From contig PKTN01000005.1 of NCBI GenBank assembly GCA_002869185.1, positions 372,001-436,000 of the forward strand: a DNA stretch of 64,000 bases, read 5' to 3'. The notes under the pieces were generated by a model that saw only the letters and a program-made list of their open reading frames with translations, was not told where the DNA came from and made no database searches. Numbering within the stretch: position 1 is the stretch's first letter; each line of letters opens with the position of its first letter. Source of the stretch: Denitrovibrio sp. (GTDB taxonomy: Bacteria; Chrysiogenota; Deferribacteres; Deferribacterales; Geovibrionaceae). Made by a program: the position numbers and the translations under genes. Below, piece after piece: positions 10,747 through 20,796 of the stretch.

Positions 10747-12794
10747 TTGCAGTCAATCAGGTATTACTTCTTTCTGGTGAAGAGCGAGTTAGAGTTCTTT
10801 GGGTTGATGAAAAATATACATATATTTATGTAATAAGTATAGATAGCAACTCATTACCAGAGCGGATAGACATTTCGGACATATATGATGATTACGAAGC
10901 AATAGAAGACCCGTTCTCGTACCTATTGGATGATTCTAATGCAACAGAGAAAACGAGGTTAGCTAGGGATAAAGCATGGAGTATAGTTTCCTCGATAGTC
11001 TCAGAAGTTCCTGAAATATATATAAAACAACAACGAGGTAGCATACTTAAAGACACTATTGAGACTAAAGGAGTTCATAAGAAAGTTCTGTATAACTATC
11101 TGAAGAAATACTGGCAGAGAGGTATGACCAAAAACTCTCTTTTGGGTGATTACTCAAAATGTGGCAAAGTCAAAACAGGTGATTTGAAGCCTGGTCGCAA
11201 AAGAGAATTTGCTGATGTAGAGGGAGAAGGCACTGCTATTACACCTAAAATCAAGAAAATATTTGAGACCGTTTTTAAGGAACATGCAAAAAATGCTGAG
11301 AAACGCTCTATGGCTAGCTCTTATAGGAAGATGTTGGTTGAGTACTTTAAAGATGATGAAAATAAGCCTTCCTACCACCAGTTTATCAGGAGGTATAAGC
11401 GATTCTCTTCACCAGAAGAGTCTTTAAAAGCAAAAGTTGGAGAGAAAAACTTTAATAAAGATAATCGACCAATTCTAAGTAATTCAACAAAGGAAGCTTT
11501 CGGACCAGGTTCAAAATATCAGATTGATGCAACTATTGCAGATGTGTATTTGGCTTCTGAGATTAATAGATAATGGATAATTGGACGCCCTGTTGTTTAC
11601 TTCTGTATTGATGTTTTTAGTAGAATGGTTGCTGGTATCTATGTCGGTCTTGAAGGTCCTTCAATGGCTAGTGCTAGAATGGCTATACTCAACTGCGTTG
11701 CTGACAAGGTAGAGTTTTCTGCAAAATACGGTATTGAGATTCATGAAGAAGAGTGGCCTGTTAAGAACTTGCCAAAAGTTTTTCTTGCTGATAATGGAGA
11801 GATGAAAGGTGTAACCGCTGAGAATATAATACAGCAATTTGGAATAGAAATACAGACAGCAGGTTCATATAGGGCAGATGGCAAGGGGATAGTGGAAAGA
11901 CACTTTAGAACAATGCATGACTATATGAAACCTGAAATGCCCGGGTTTGTTTTGCCTGATTTTAGGCAAAGAGGTGGTCACGACTATAGGCTAGATGGAA
12001 AGCTAAACTTAAAAGAGTTTACTGCTCTGATTATTGAGTCAACCATCGAGCATAACAAGAAGCTTATTACAAATTATACTTTTGATATAAAACTTGCTGA
12101 GTCGGGAGTTTTGGAAACCCCTGTGGAGTTATGGAAGTGGGGAATTAAGAATAGATCTGGCAACTTTAAAGCAGTTCCTGAAGACCAACTTAAAGCTGCT
12201 CTACTGAAGCACAAAAAGGTTAGTGCTAGTCGAAGAGGACTCAGGCTATTTAAGGATTTATATTACACTTTGCCATTAGCTATGGCTGAAGGTTGGTTTA
12301 TATCCTCTCAAGGCAAAAAGTACATTCGTTTAGATATTGCATATGATCCAAGAGATTTATCGGAGGTGTATGTTAAATATAAAGGAAAATATCATTCCGC
12401 AGTACCGACCCCATCTTCCGATAAGTTCAAATACTTTCTTGAAGATTGTGTTTTCTACGACAAGCTTAAGCAAAGACAAGCAAAAGGGTATAAGAGTGTT
12501 GAATTTGATAACATGGTTAAAGCTCAAGAAAGCTTGAAAAGAGTTATATCAGAAGCTTCTAAGGAGGCAGATGTACAAATTATTGATCCAAAAAGTCCAA
12601 AAAGAGCAAAAAACATCAGGGATAATAGAGAGATTGAAAAGACTGTTCAACGTCAGAAAGAAAAGTCTCCACTTAAAGAATCAGAGCCAGCAGAAGTTAT
12701 AAGTATAGATCGCCAAGAAACTACTAATTCAAAGAAGGCTGTTGCTGAAAGACTCCGTAAATTAAGAAATAAGAAGTTTAATAGAGATGATTAA
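10743..12794 (+). pseudogene. tnsB: TnsB, DDE transposase, interrupted by one in-frame TAA
   Basis: TnsB binds the end repeats and performs 3'-strand cleavage and joining. The RNase H-like core is clear: D in YQIDATIADVY, D in LADNGEMKG and E in KGIVERHF, preceded by HTH regions and followed by a basic tail that would contact TnsC. A TAA at 11571-11573 (codon 277) lies between INR and WIIGRPVVYF in the catalytic domain, with no frame change. GAA-to-TAA or AAA-to-TAA would explain it. Read through, the protein is about 683 residues, normal for TnsB. If the stop is real, transposition should be abolished. It overlaps tnsC by 8 bp. Confidence 0.92.
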
Positions 12795-14337
12795 ATTTGC
12801 AAAAGCTTTTTATACAAAGCAGTTACCTACACAATATCAAAATAATCGACTTATTGAGGCTCTACCTCAGATTAAGACTACAGATGAAATAACTATTGCT
12901 ATGTTGAAAGAACCTAGGTTTTCTAGGAGTGAGGCTGACCAGCCTTCAGAAGTTAAGCAATATTCATTGAATAAAATTTTTGCCTATTTTCATCCATTGG
13001 ACGAGCATATAAAGTTGGCCTACGACATTGATATAATGATTCGAGAAGGATATGTTGGCAGAAACCCAAATGATAAGATTAATCCTGTCTTGTCTTCGGA
13101 AAGGCCTTTGGATTGCGATACTGACTATGATTCTGTAAGAAGTGCAGGATTTGTAGGTATATCAGGTGCAGGGAAAACCACATCTACCAATAAAATCCTG
13201 GAAATGTATGATCAGGTTATTTTGCATGATAGACATAATGCATTGACTCAAGTTGTATGGCTGAAGATTGAATGTCCATTAGATGGGTCATTGAAACAGT
13301 TATGTATTAGTTTTTTCATGGAAATGGATAATATATTAGGCACAAACTATCATGAAAAGTATGGCAAAAAGAGAAATTCAATTGAAGATATGATTGCTAT
13401 GATGACAAAGGTAGCTTCTATCCATTACCTAGGTATTCTCATAATAGACGAGATTCAGAATCTTAGTGAAGCTAAGTCTGGCGGAGCTAGCAAAATGCTT
13501 AATTTTTTCGTGACACTCAATAATACTATTTCTGTTCCTACGCTTCTTATTGGTACGTTAAAAGCGAAAAAACTTCTGCAGGAAGACTTGAGGCATGGAC
13601 GTAGGATGGATGGTAGATCGATTCCGGATTGGAAAGGGCTTGAAAATGATGAGTTGTGGGAAGTCTTTGTAGAAGGGCTTTGGGAGTATAGCTGGGTAAA
13701 GAATCATCCAGAACTTAATCATGAATTTCTCAATATATTATATGAGGAGAGTCAAGGCATTATCGATGTTACTATGAAGTTGTATGCTCTTGCGCAACAC
13801 TATGTAATTATGAATGGGTCAGAAACCTTAACACCTGATACTTTTAAATATGTTGCAAAAAAAGGGTTAGTCTATATGCGTCCTATGCTGGATGCATTAA
13901 AATCTGGTGATCCGATTGAAATAGCTAAATACAGTGATATGAGTCTATTAAGTTTTGATGAAATTAAAACTAATTACTTTACTCCTTCTGCGATATTAAA
14001 AAGAAATATAAAGAACGAAGATGAAGCGAGAGAACTCCTAAACCAGAAAATAGTTGATATCATAACAAGACTTCAGCTTGAAGGTATTGAATATGATGTT
14101 GCAGAGGAATGTGTTGAAGAGTTTGTAAAGAAACACCCAAGGCTTACTGTGACAGAGCTTTCATATAAAGCATTTAATAAAATCAATAAAAAGTCGAATA
14201 GTTCTTCTAAGGTGAAGCTTTCTGAGGACTTGGTTTTGCTAAATTTGTATAAAGAGGCAAAAGAATCTGAAGTAGATGTACATTCTGTTTTTAGAGAAAA
14301 TGGAATTATTAAGAAACCTATAGGAGAATTATATTGA
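12787..14337 (+). CDS. tnsC: TnsC, AAA+ regulator of transposition
   Basis: TnsC is the ATP-dependent matchmaker between the target selectors (TnsD or TnsE) and the TnsAB transposase, and it mediates target immunity. The 516 residues include Walker A GISGAGKTT at about residue 123 and Walker B GILIIDEIQNL at about 217. The N-terminal segment probably contacts TnsD and the C-terminal tail TnsA. The start overlaps the tnsB end by 8 bp, which suggests translational coupling. No internal stop is seen. Confidence 0.93.
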   Translation: MIKFAKAFYTKQLPTQYQNNRLIEALPQIKTTDEITIAMLKEPRFSRSEADQPSEVKQYSLNKIFAYFHPLDEHIKLAYDIDIMIREGYVGRNPNDKINPVLSSERPLDCDTDYDSVRSAGFVGISGAGKTTSTNKILEMYDQVILHDRHNALTQVVWLKIECPLDGSLKQLCISFFMEMDNILGTNYHEKYGKKRNSIEDMIAMMTKVASIHYLGILIIDEIQNLSEAKSGGASKMLNFFVTLNNTISVPTLLIGTLKAKKLLQEDLRHGRRMDGRSIPDWKGLENDELWEVFVEGLWEYSWVKNHPELNHEFLNILYEESQGIIDVTMKLYALAQHYVIMNGSETLTPDTFKYVAKKGLVYMRPMLDALKSGDPIEIAKYSDMSLLSFDEIKTNYFTPSAILKRNIKNEDEARELLNQKIVDIITRLQLEGIEYDVAEECVEEFVKKHPRLTVTELSYKAFNKINKKSNSSSKVKLSEDLVLLNLYKEAKESEVDVHSVFRENGIIKKPIGELY

Positions 14338-14423
14338 AGGTGTTCACCATGCGTGACTGAATATGAGATATAATATGACTAATTATTTTTTGAAACCATA
14401 CGATTAGTACAACATCAGTAAAC

Positions 14424-14496
14424 AATCAAGGACGATACTTTACTGGACTTACTATATAGTATGGAGGTCTATATGGGTGTTTTATTGTCCTTGATT
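14424..14496. repeat. Inverted repeat around the small ORF start in the tnsC-tnsD gap
   Basis: AATCAAGGAC at 14424-14433 is the exact reverse complement of GTCCTTGATT at 14487-14496. The second arm lies inside the small hydrophobic ORF and the ribosome site is in the loop, so an mRNA hairpin could affect its translation. The rest of the gap from 14338 is AT-rich with no other signal that I recognise. Confidence 0.4.
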
Positions 14497-14646
14497 AAAG
14501 AGATATCTCTTAATATTGTTGTAGATATTGCAGTTTGGGTTTTAGAAAAGCTATTGACAATGGTACCTGATATTGTTACTAAAATTCTTTTTTGGCTAGA
14601 GTTGGTATTAAGGTATTTGGATAAATTATTTGAGTTTATGTGCTAA
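14473..14646 (+). CDS. Small hydrophobic protein between tnsC and tnsD
   Basis: A 57-residue ORF that starts at the ATG at 14473, placed 5 bases after a GGAGG at 14463-14467. An upstream in-frame ATG at 14461 has no such site. It is rich in leucine, isoleucine and valine in an amphipathic pattern (for example IVVDIAVWVLEKLL) and could be one or two membrane helices. Its stop overlaps the AAAGGAG that serves tnsD, so it may be coupled to tnsD. I do not recognise the family. Classic Tn7 has no gene here. A membrane-active peptide or a chance ORF are both possible. Confidence 0.45.
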   Translation: MGVLLSLIKEISLNIVVDIAVWVLEKLLTMVPDIVTKILFWLELVLRYLDKLFEFMC

Positions 14647-14656
14647 AGGAGTTGAA

Positions 14657-16203
14657 ATGGGAAGAAATACTTAAGATATTTCCCTGAGCCTTATGAAAAT
14701 GAACTTCTCTATAGTGTAATAGCTAGATACCAAAGGCATACAGGGACTGTTTCATCAAAAGTTGTTTTGGATGAGCTTTTCGGTGATAGAAAAGTTTTTG
14801 CAGTGCACGACCTCCCGAGTCGGATAGATTCCTTTTCTCAAAAATTGAGAGATTCTAATTTTTCATTTTCAACTAATGAATTTATTTATCGAAATACTCT
14901 ACTTCCTTTGTATAGGCACTTCTTGGATACATCAAAGATAGCGATCGTTTATAGACATATGTGTGGTCACAAGGGTGGTTCAATACATAACTTACTAGGC
15001 TTAATGGCTAGTAAGATTCCTGCTATTAAGCATCTTAAATATTGTCGTGAGTGTAATTCTGAGTCTATTAATCTAAGAGGAGAGCTATACTTCAATAGAC
15101 TACATCAGCTATCAACAGTCCTCTTTTGTCCTATACATGATATCCCTCTGCTGAGCTCAGTAATAAACATCAAGCAATATAATAGGCATCAGTTTGTGTA
15201 TCCTGATGCAAAGCTCATGCGTACAGGACTTATTGCTGACTATCAATGTGTGGATCGAAAGATGTTAATTACAGTTGCAAAAGCATATAAAGAGCTTATT
15301 GAGTGTAGACTAGATCTACACGGAAAGGATTTCAGAAATGCATATTTATCATTGTTGAAACTAAGAGGTCTAATACGTGGTAGTTGCACAGTAGATAATG
15401 CTAAGCTTATGTCTGAATTTAGAAGTTATTTTGGAGAATCATTACTCGGTACACTCTATTCATCTGATATCGAAAGATGGCTATTAGAGATTGTTAGAAA
15501 ACATAGAAAATCATTTCACCCTGTTCGGCACATTTTAATGATTATTTTTCTTGCAGGCTCTTTAGATGAGTTTGCAAGGTATACTGTTGTGCGTGATGTT
15601 GTCTCCTCAGAGAGCAAAAAAAGCATTTTAAGAAGCATAACGTCACATCATAAAGGTTGGTTAGCTTTAGTTGAAAGGTATCCAGAGAAGTTAAAAAGCG
15701 AGCTTAGAAAACTATCCCCTAAAATATACATGTGGCTTTATAGAAATGACAAAGAATGGTTAGGCAGAAACTCTCCTGATAGGAGAATCCCTGTCGCAAT
15801 GAATAAGCGTGTAGACTGGACTCAAAGAGATAAGGTCATAGTAAAAGAGGTTATTGTTGCCATTAGAAGAATTAAAGCATCAGAGAATCCATTTTTAAGA
15901 ATTACTGCTGGCAGAATTGGTAAAATGATTGGTAAACTAAATATTATTGAAAAGCACATACTGAAATTGCCTGAAACTAAGAGAATCATGAAGTTAGAAC
16001 TTGAAAGTGTTGAAGATTTTCAGAAGCGTAAAATTAGGTGTGTGATCGATAAGATGCTTGCTGAGAAAGAACCACTATATGAGTCACACATATATAGGAA
16101 AGCCTCTATTGCTAAAGGGAGGATAAGCTCTGTAGATGAGTATCTGCTGCATGTACTTAAGACTCTTGATAAGATTAAAGTGTTTAAAGATTATTTAAAT
16201 TAG
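14657..16203 (+). pseudogene. tnsD: TnsD/TniQ target selector, probable 1-base frameshift near the start
   Basis: TnsD binds the end of glmS and directs insertion to attTn7. The TniQ hallmarks are present: opening PEPYENELLYSVIARY, then cysteine/histidine zinc motifs HMCGH, YCRECN and LFCPIHDIPLL. A long C-terminal region would bind glmS DNA. The best start is the ATG at 14657 after AAAGGAG, but that frame stops after five codons. Adding one A to the AAA run at 14665-14667 joins it to the long frame and gives about 515 residues, close to TnsD. Otherwise the first good in-frame ATG is at 14767 and the conserved N-terminus is lost. Confidence 0.82.
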
Positions 16204-16216
16204 AGAGTGTTTATCT

Positions 16217-17734
16217 ATGCCGTCATACTGTTTTTTTAGTCAAAAATATTTGAAAGATGCAGAAGTGTATTGGGTAGGGAATTTCTGGAAGACGAATAAC
16301 GGAAAATGGAATGTAAACGTTTATTTGTTTGATGGAGAGAAAGTAGTTCAGACTTACCTTCCAATAGGAGCGTTACCATTTTTAGCTGTGGGAGCTAAGG
16401 TTGTAGATGGGTATTTACGTGGTAGTGTGCCCTCAGAGGAAAGCAAGTCTCTTAGGATTAAAGACCTTACTGCTGGATGGTTTACAACCTTTGGTCAAAT
16501 GCCGAGAAGTCTTTGTTCTTACTATGGCAATGGATACTTAGCTAATGAAAAAGTATACTGCTATAGTGCAGGGCACAAAACATACTTCTTCCCACAAGCT
16601 GAGATAATCCGTTCTCTGCTTGCTACAAACAGTACATTAGCAAACAGTATCACCACTCCTGAAGGATTAAGCTTTTTGATTGGTAGTTACGGATTTGAAG
16701 GTGATAAGTTAAACTTAGAGTTATCTAAGGAATATCCAAGAAAGTTACTTACGCATGGCAATGTCATTCATCTAATGTCTATATTCTTGGAGGAAAACTT
16801 AAAAGGTTTATGGAACAGTGTATACAGGCACTCGATAACTAGTCCAAGAGAGAAGCAGATGTTTGATCTTATCCCTCTCAAAGGGGTGAAGTTTCATTTT
16901 AAATATAAAGAATTCAAGAGATTCATTCTCGTTACAGAAATACGTGAGATAAGTGGGCTCAAACCCAAATTTAACCATGTTAGCTATAGCCATCCAAATG
17001 TGCATGAGTTTTTGGGCAAAGCTGAAGAGCAAAAAAGAAAAATACCTAAAGGTAGTAAGGATAAAAGAGAGTTAGATCACATTACTTCTCCTGGTCTAGA
17101 TAACAATAGAGACGTGGCATGGCATGACAGCGTGTTTGTGAAAATATCATATAAAGGTATAAGTGCTGAGCATACTTCTAAAATATCAGATAAGGTAAAA
17201 AAGAAGATTAAGAACGTTGAGGTGGAAGCTAGCAAAGTTAAGTATACGCTAAGAGACCATGTTGGTTCTGGTAAAGGCAGCCCTATTGAACTCCAAAGCT
17301 TAACTGCTTTACCTGAAGATGTTGATATAAATGGTCTCGAGAAATTCTTAAAGGCAATCGTTTTTATGGAGCGATCTGCTGGAGCCAAAGTACATAGAGT
17401 TATCGTGAGACCGTTATTAAGTGACTCGGCATTCGCTAAAGTCGGAGACAAAGCTAGAAACTGCGCTGTTGTATTCGTTGAAGATTCAGTAATAGTTGAA
17501 TTTGGAAGACCTGACGATTATCCTATATCAACACTGATATTGAGCAGGTATGACAAATCTAGGATAAAAGAAGAAATTAAAAGGATTCTAACCAGTGTTT
17601 TAGAGAATAATGGTCACTGGGACATTGCTTATCTGAATGGTTTCCACTCATTTAATTACAAATTTTCAAAACATAGCCGTATTGATACTCCTGAGAAGTG
17701 GGGAGCAAGGGTATTGAATAAAATTCATACTTGA
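16217..17734 (+). CDS. tnsE: TnsE, alternative target selector
   Basis: TnsE steers Tn7 to conjugating plasmids and replicating DNA through the sliding clamp and 3' recessed ends. The 505 residues match TnsE in length. The conserved C-terminal domain is at about 350-480 (ELQSLTALPEDVDINGLEKF and RDHVGSGKGSP just before it), and the N-terminal half is less conserved. It starts 13 bp after tnsD and completes the five-gene tns set, so the element should have both glmS-directed and plasmid-directed pathways. No internal stop is seen. Confidence 0.88.
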   Translation: MPSYCFFSQKYLKDAEVYWVGNFWKTNNGKWNVNVYLFDGEKVVQTYLPIGALPFLAVGAKVVDGYLRGSVPSEESKSLRIKDLTAGWFTTFGQMPRSLCSYYGNGYLANEKVYCYSAGHKTYFFPQAEIIRSLLATNSTLANSITTPEGLSFLIGSYGFEGDKLNLELSKEYPRKLLTHGNVIHLMSIFLEENLKGLWNSVYRHSITSPREKQMFDLIPLKGVKFHFKYKEFKRFILVTEIREISGLKPKFNHVSYSHPNVHEFLGKAEEQKRKIPKGSKDKRELDHITSPGLDNNRDVAWHDSVFVKISYKGISAEHTSKISDKVKKKIKNVEVEASKVKYTLRDHVGSGKGSPIELQSLTALPEDVDINGLEKFLKAIVFMERSAGAKVHRVIVRPLLSDSAFAKVGDKARNCAVVFVEDSVIVEFGRPDDYPISTLILSRYDKSRIKEEIKRILTSVLENNGHWDIAYLNGFHSFNYKFSKHSRIDTPEKWGARVLNKIHT

Positions 17735-17773
17735 AGTAAAGTTAAGGTGGTTTCAATTTGAAAAGGTGGTTTT

Positions 17774-18499
17774 GTGAGAATTAAGAGAATAACTAGCTTT
17801 AAGCAGTTTCATAACTTAGTGGAAAAATATAGTGATGATATGCGATTTAGAGGTGTTTCGGATTCATCTTTTGATCTTGCACCTAAAATAGGCAGAAAAT
17901 ATTTTGTAGATAATTTTAATCATGGCGGTAGATTTAAACAGCTTATAGAGTATGAGGAATTCTTGATTAATGAATTTAAGAAATATGCACCACAGCATCT
18001 TTCATACGCTCCAAAAGATGAATGGGAGTGGTGGGCTATTGCTCAACACCATGGTTTGGCAACTAGGCTTTTGGATTGGACGGATAATCCTCTTGTAGCA
18101 GCTTACTTTGCTGTTGAAGATTTAAGTGAAAAGGAATGCGCCATATATATTACAGATATAACAAAGTTTAATAGCAATTTATCTGATGTTGATTCACCTC
18201 TAGAAGTGGACGAGATATATATTTATTACCCTCCACATATCAATCAGCGTATTGTTGCTCAGAAAGGGATGTTTACAGTACATTACCAACCTTATGATGC
18301 ATTTAGTGATAAGAAGGCGAGTGTTTCTGGGACAAAGTATTTTTTAGAGAAAATTATTATCCATAAGGAATGTAAAGAGGAATTTAAAAGAGTGCTAAAC
18401 TTATATGGTGTGAATGATTCTACTATATATCCAGGACTAGATGGCATAGCAAGTTATCTTGAATGGAAAACTCTGACTTGCAATAATATAGGGGAGTAA
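17774..18499 (+). CDS. FRG domain-containing protein
   Basis: A 241-residue protein with a clear FRG domain: FRGVSDSSFDLAPKIGR near the N-terminus, then WEWWAIAQHHGLATRLLDW and NPLVAAYFAVED. FRG domains occur in toxins and phage-defence loci, and the enzymatic role is unsettled. The start is a GTG after AAGGTGG. It is the first cargo gene after tnsE and ends 4 bp before the sce7725-like gene, a common partner, so the two probably work together. Confidence 0.85.
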   Translation: MRIKRITSFKQFHNLVEKYSDDMRFRGVSDSSFDLAPKIGRKYFVDNFNHGGRFKQLIEYEEFLINEFKKYAPQHLSYAPKDEWEWWAIAQHHGLATRLLDWTDNPLVAAYFAVEDLSEKECAIYITDITKFNSNLSDVDSPLEVDEIYIYYPPHINQRIVAQKGMFTVHYQPYDAFSDKKASVSGTKYFLEKIIIHKECKEEFKRVLNLYGVNDSTIYPGLDGIASYLEWKTLTCNNIGE

Positions 18500-18503
18500 A
18501 GTG

Positions 18504-19547
18504 ATGTATATTCCTGTAATCAAGAATAGAACTATAGAAATGGGTGTACTGAAAGAATTTCTGGAATTAGAACTTTGCGATAAAGTTATTCCTATGGTAG
18601 AGATCATACAGGAAAAGACACGTAGTAATTCAAAAAATAACTATATTGATGATCTAAAGAGTCTCTTTTTGGAGAATGAAAGAAAGTTTTTATTAAATTT
18701 TCCTCAGATAACACCAAAAAGATCAAATGCCGATCCTGTAAAAGAATTTCTGACAGGGATTGGTAGAGATAACGACTTAATATTTAAGAATTTTGTTACT
18801 TGTGAAGAAATGAGAGGTATGATACCAGTTATTTCTTTTAATGAAAAAATGCTTCTAGGCATTAATGATATTAAGGTATGCATTTCAAAGTTACCTAAAA
18901 CAATTTCCTGTAAAGGTCTGAAATTAACTAATCAGCAATATCAAGTGGTAGCAAAAGATATTGACCAGTTATTGAGTAAAGGAGATTACTTGATATTGGA
19001 TATAGATAATAGAGGGTATAGTAATCCAATTTTTAAAAAAACCTATAAAAGTATAAATGACAGTAGAAAAAAGATAGGTTTTATCTCAGTGATTCTTAAC
19101 TCAAATCGTCCAGTAGATTTCTACAATAAAGATATTATTGATGGTGAGCCGATTGAAGAAATTGATAATAGCTTGCTTAGTGCATATAACATGAAAGGGT
19201 ATAACTTTGATGCTTACTCTGATTATGCTGGAGTAACAAGTAGTTTACCGGGTTCAGGTGGAGCCATTAGCCCTGCGGGGATTTATTACTCTTTTGAGAA
19301 CAACTTTTTTGTTGGCTACAGAGGAAATGGCAAAGTTTTATCTGAGTTTAAAGAACATATTGCACCATCTATTTTTCGATCAGAGTATTGGAGTGAATTT
19401 AGTGATGAACACCATGATAGATGTCCTGGGTGTAAAATGATAAATGCGATTGTTAATAAAGATAAATCAGGGATGAGCCAAGGGCAATGGAAGGGTATTA
19501 CTATGAGTCATTATATATATAGTGTAGCGGAAGATATATGTAAGTAG
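18504..19547 (+). CDS. sce7725 / T4 beta-protein family protein
   Basis: 347 residues starting at the ATG at 18504, seven bases after GGGGAG. The opening MYIPVIKNRTIEMGVLKEF matches the Beta_protein (sce7725) family, which probably folds as a TIM barrel and is found in defence islands beside FRG and sce7726 proteins. A zinc-like motif near the C-terminus (CPGCKM, with upstream HHDR) is visible. The molecular activity is not established. Its neighbour on the opposite strand, at 19554, is the sce7726-like gene, and the two are convergent with 6 bp between them. Confidence 0.8.
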   Translation: MYIPVIKNRTIEMGVLKEFLELELCDKVIPMVEIIQEKTRSNSKNNYIDDLKSLFLENERKFLLNFPQITPKRSNADPVKEFLTGIGRDNDLIFKNFVTCEEMRGMIPVISFNEKMLLGINDIKVCISKLPKTISCKGLKLTNQQYQVVAKDIDQLLSKGDYLILDIDNRGYSNPIFKKTYKSINDSRKKIGFISVILNSNRPVDFYNKDIIDGEPIEEIDNSLLSAYNMKGYNFDAYSDYAGVTSSLPGSGGAISPAGIYYSFENNFFVGYRGNGKVLSEFKEHIAPSIFRSEYWSEFSDEHHDRCPGCKMINAIVNKDKSGMSQGQWKGITMSHYIYSVAEDICK

Positions 19548-19553
19548 ATAGTC

Positions 19554-20411
19554 TTAAGCTTTCTTGGAATACACTAGTTCTGGAGATAATGTTGTTTGGA
19601 AAAAGGCTTCAACATCTATGGGTAGTATATTCGTATAGTTATCTCTTACAAATTTCCACTCTTCTTTGTATTTACTTTTTAATATTTTTTTGAACCTAGT
19701 ATTGATTGTTTTATTAGTATACTTGGTAAGTATTGCTTCTAATGCTTTACTACTTTCATCTCCATCGTAAGGGTATGTAAAGTTATATTTAAACTTACTG
19801 GGGTGTATATGAGAAAGTTGTTCTTTAGGTGAAATGAGAGGGCTTTTAGTAGCTTTTTTTATAGTGCGTAGTTTCCCGTCTTTATAAAGAATTATTCCAC
19901 AATGTAGAGGGATGATGAGCTGAGCTTCTTCCAAGTGTTTTACAGTTACAATTACAAATACAAACTCAAATAGTTTAGAGTAATCTGATAATTGCTTACC
20001 TAGCCTTTTTAGAGAGTCATATTCACTTTTAATCTCATATGCATACGATTGGCCATTTATACGACAAATGTCTACACGGCTATTTAATGTATTCATTTCA
20101 AAGACGACTGTTTCATCTTTACTTATTAAGTCTTTAACCAGCATATATTTTAAAATTTTCTCATTGATATGATACTTTAGAAAGAGTTCATTTATAAACT
20201 TGTTAGCTACAAATTGGCTAGAATATTTATCAAAAAGTGCATAAGAGTTAGTGCCAAATATATTTTTGAGGTCTTGCCAAATAAGAATGTCACTACTAAG
20301 TAAATTATAGATTTTGTTTATTTTCTTTGCATAAGAGATTATTTCCTTTTCGGAATATATTTGTTCTACTTCATTCAAAAGTGTCTTAGCATTAGTACTA
20401 TTGTTAGTCAT
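19554..20411 (-). CDS. sce7726 family protein, putative nuclease
   Basis: About 285 residues. Several in-frame ATGs exist (20429, 20417, 20411). I chose 20411, which overlaps the antitoxin-like gene by 8 bp, but the choice is weak. The core SRVDICRINGQSYAYEIKSEYD has a D plus E-x-K arrangement typical of PD-(D/E)XK nucleases, and this string is characteristic of sce7726 proteins. It lies downstream of a Phd-like gene on the same strand, which suggests a toxin-antitoxin-like pair. Function beyond the fold is inference. Confidence 0.75.
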   Translation of the reverse strand: MTNNSTNAKTLLNEVEQIYSEKEIISYAKKINKIYNLLSSDILIWQDLKNIFGTNSYALFDKYSSQFVANKFINELFLKYHINEKILKYMLVKDLISKDETVVFEMNTLNSRVDICRINGQSYAYEIKSEYDSLKRLGKQLSDYSKLFEFVFVIVTVKHLEEAQLIIPLHCGIILYKDGKLRTIKKATKSPLISPKEQLSHIHPSKFKYNFTYPYDGDESSKALEAILTKYTNKTINTRFKKILKSKYKEEWKFVRDNYTNILPIDVEAFFQTTLSPELVYSKKA

Positions 20412-20619
20412 TGCCATTCTCAATTTCAATTTCTGTAATAAGTTTGCCGAATTTCTTTTTATAATCTTCAGGAGAAATGATCACAACTACTGGCTTCCCA
20501 GCATTTAAAACCACTACAGGATTATTGCCATCAGCAATGTCCTTAAAAATCATGCTGGATTTGCCTTTGTTAAAGAGATAAATACTTATTTGTTTCAGTA
20601 GTTTTACTTTGTCCTTCAT
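20404..20619 (-). CDS. Phd/YefM-like antitoxin domain protein
   Basis: A 71-residue protein. The stretch IFKDIADGNNPVVVLNAGKP followed by VVVIISPEDYKKKF resembles the Phd/YefM DNA-binding fold, in which a strand carrying the target gene's name-tag phrase (V-L-x-x-G-K-P-V-x-V) is followed by an EDY helix. It sits upstream of, and overlaps, the sce7726-like gene. By analogy with Phd-type systems it may repress its own promoter in the AT-rich gap at 20620-20680 and restrain its partner. The pairing is inferred from position only. Confidence 0.65.
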   Translation of the reverse strand: MKDKVKLLKQISIYLFNKGKSSMIFKDIADGNNPVVVLNAGKPVVVIISPEDYKKKFGKLITEIEIENGND

Positions 20620-20683
20620 GATAATATTGTATCATTTTAATTAATTATTTACAAATATAAATAAGTAAATTTTTAAGTAATTA

Positions 20684-20794
20684 ATGAAAGAATATATAGT
20701 TCGTAAATATTTACCTTGGAAAAAGGCTATATTTATGCACAATAGGTTAAGGCGTGAAGGTTTGGTTAAGAAATGGAAGACGGTGAGGTTATAA
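20684..20794 (+). CDS. Possible 36-residue peptide, or remnant, before the STAND gene
   Basis: An open frame running from ATG at 20684 to TAA at 20792-20794, strongly basic (KKAIFMHNRLRREGLVKKWK). It overlaps the first in-frame ATG of the STAND gene (20773). It resembles a helical fragment of a DNA-binding protein, but I cannot assign it. It may be a leader peptide, a decayed regulator or chance. Confidence 0.2.
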   Translation: MKEYIVRKYLPWKKAIFMHNRLRREGLVKKWKTVRL

Positions 20795-20796
20795 GT

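Noticed and set aside
9949..17734. CRISPR-associated transposon (CAST)
   Set aside because: No Cas genes and no repeat-spacer array are visible. A full tnsABCDE set at glmS points to a classic Tn7-type element.
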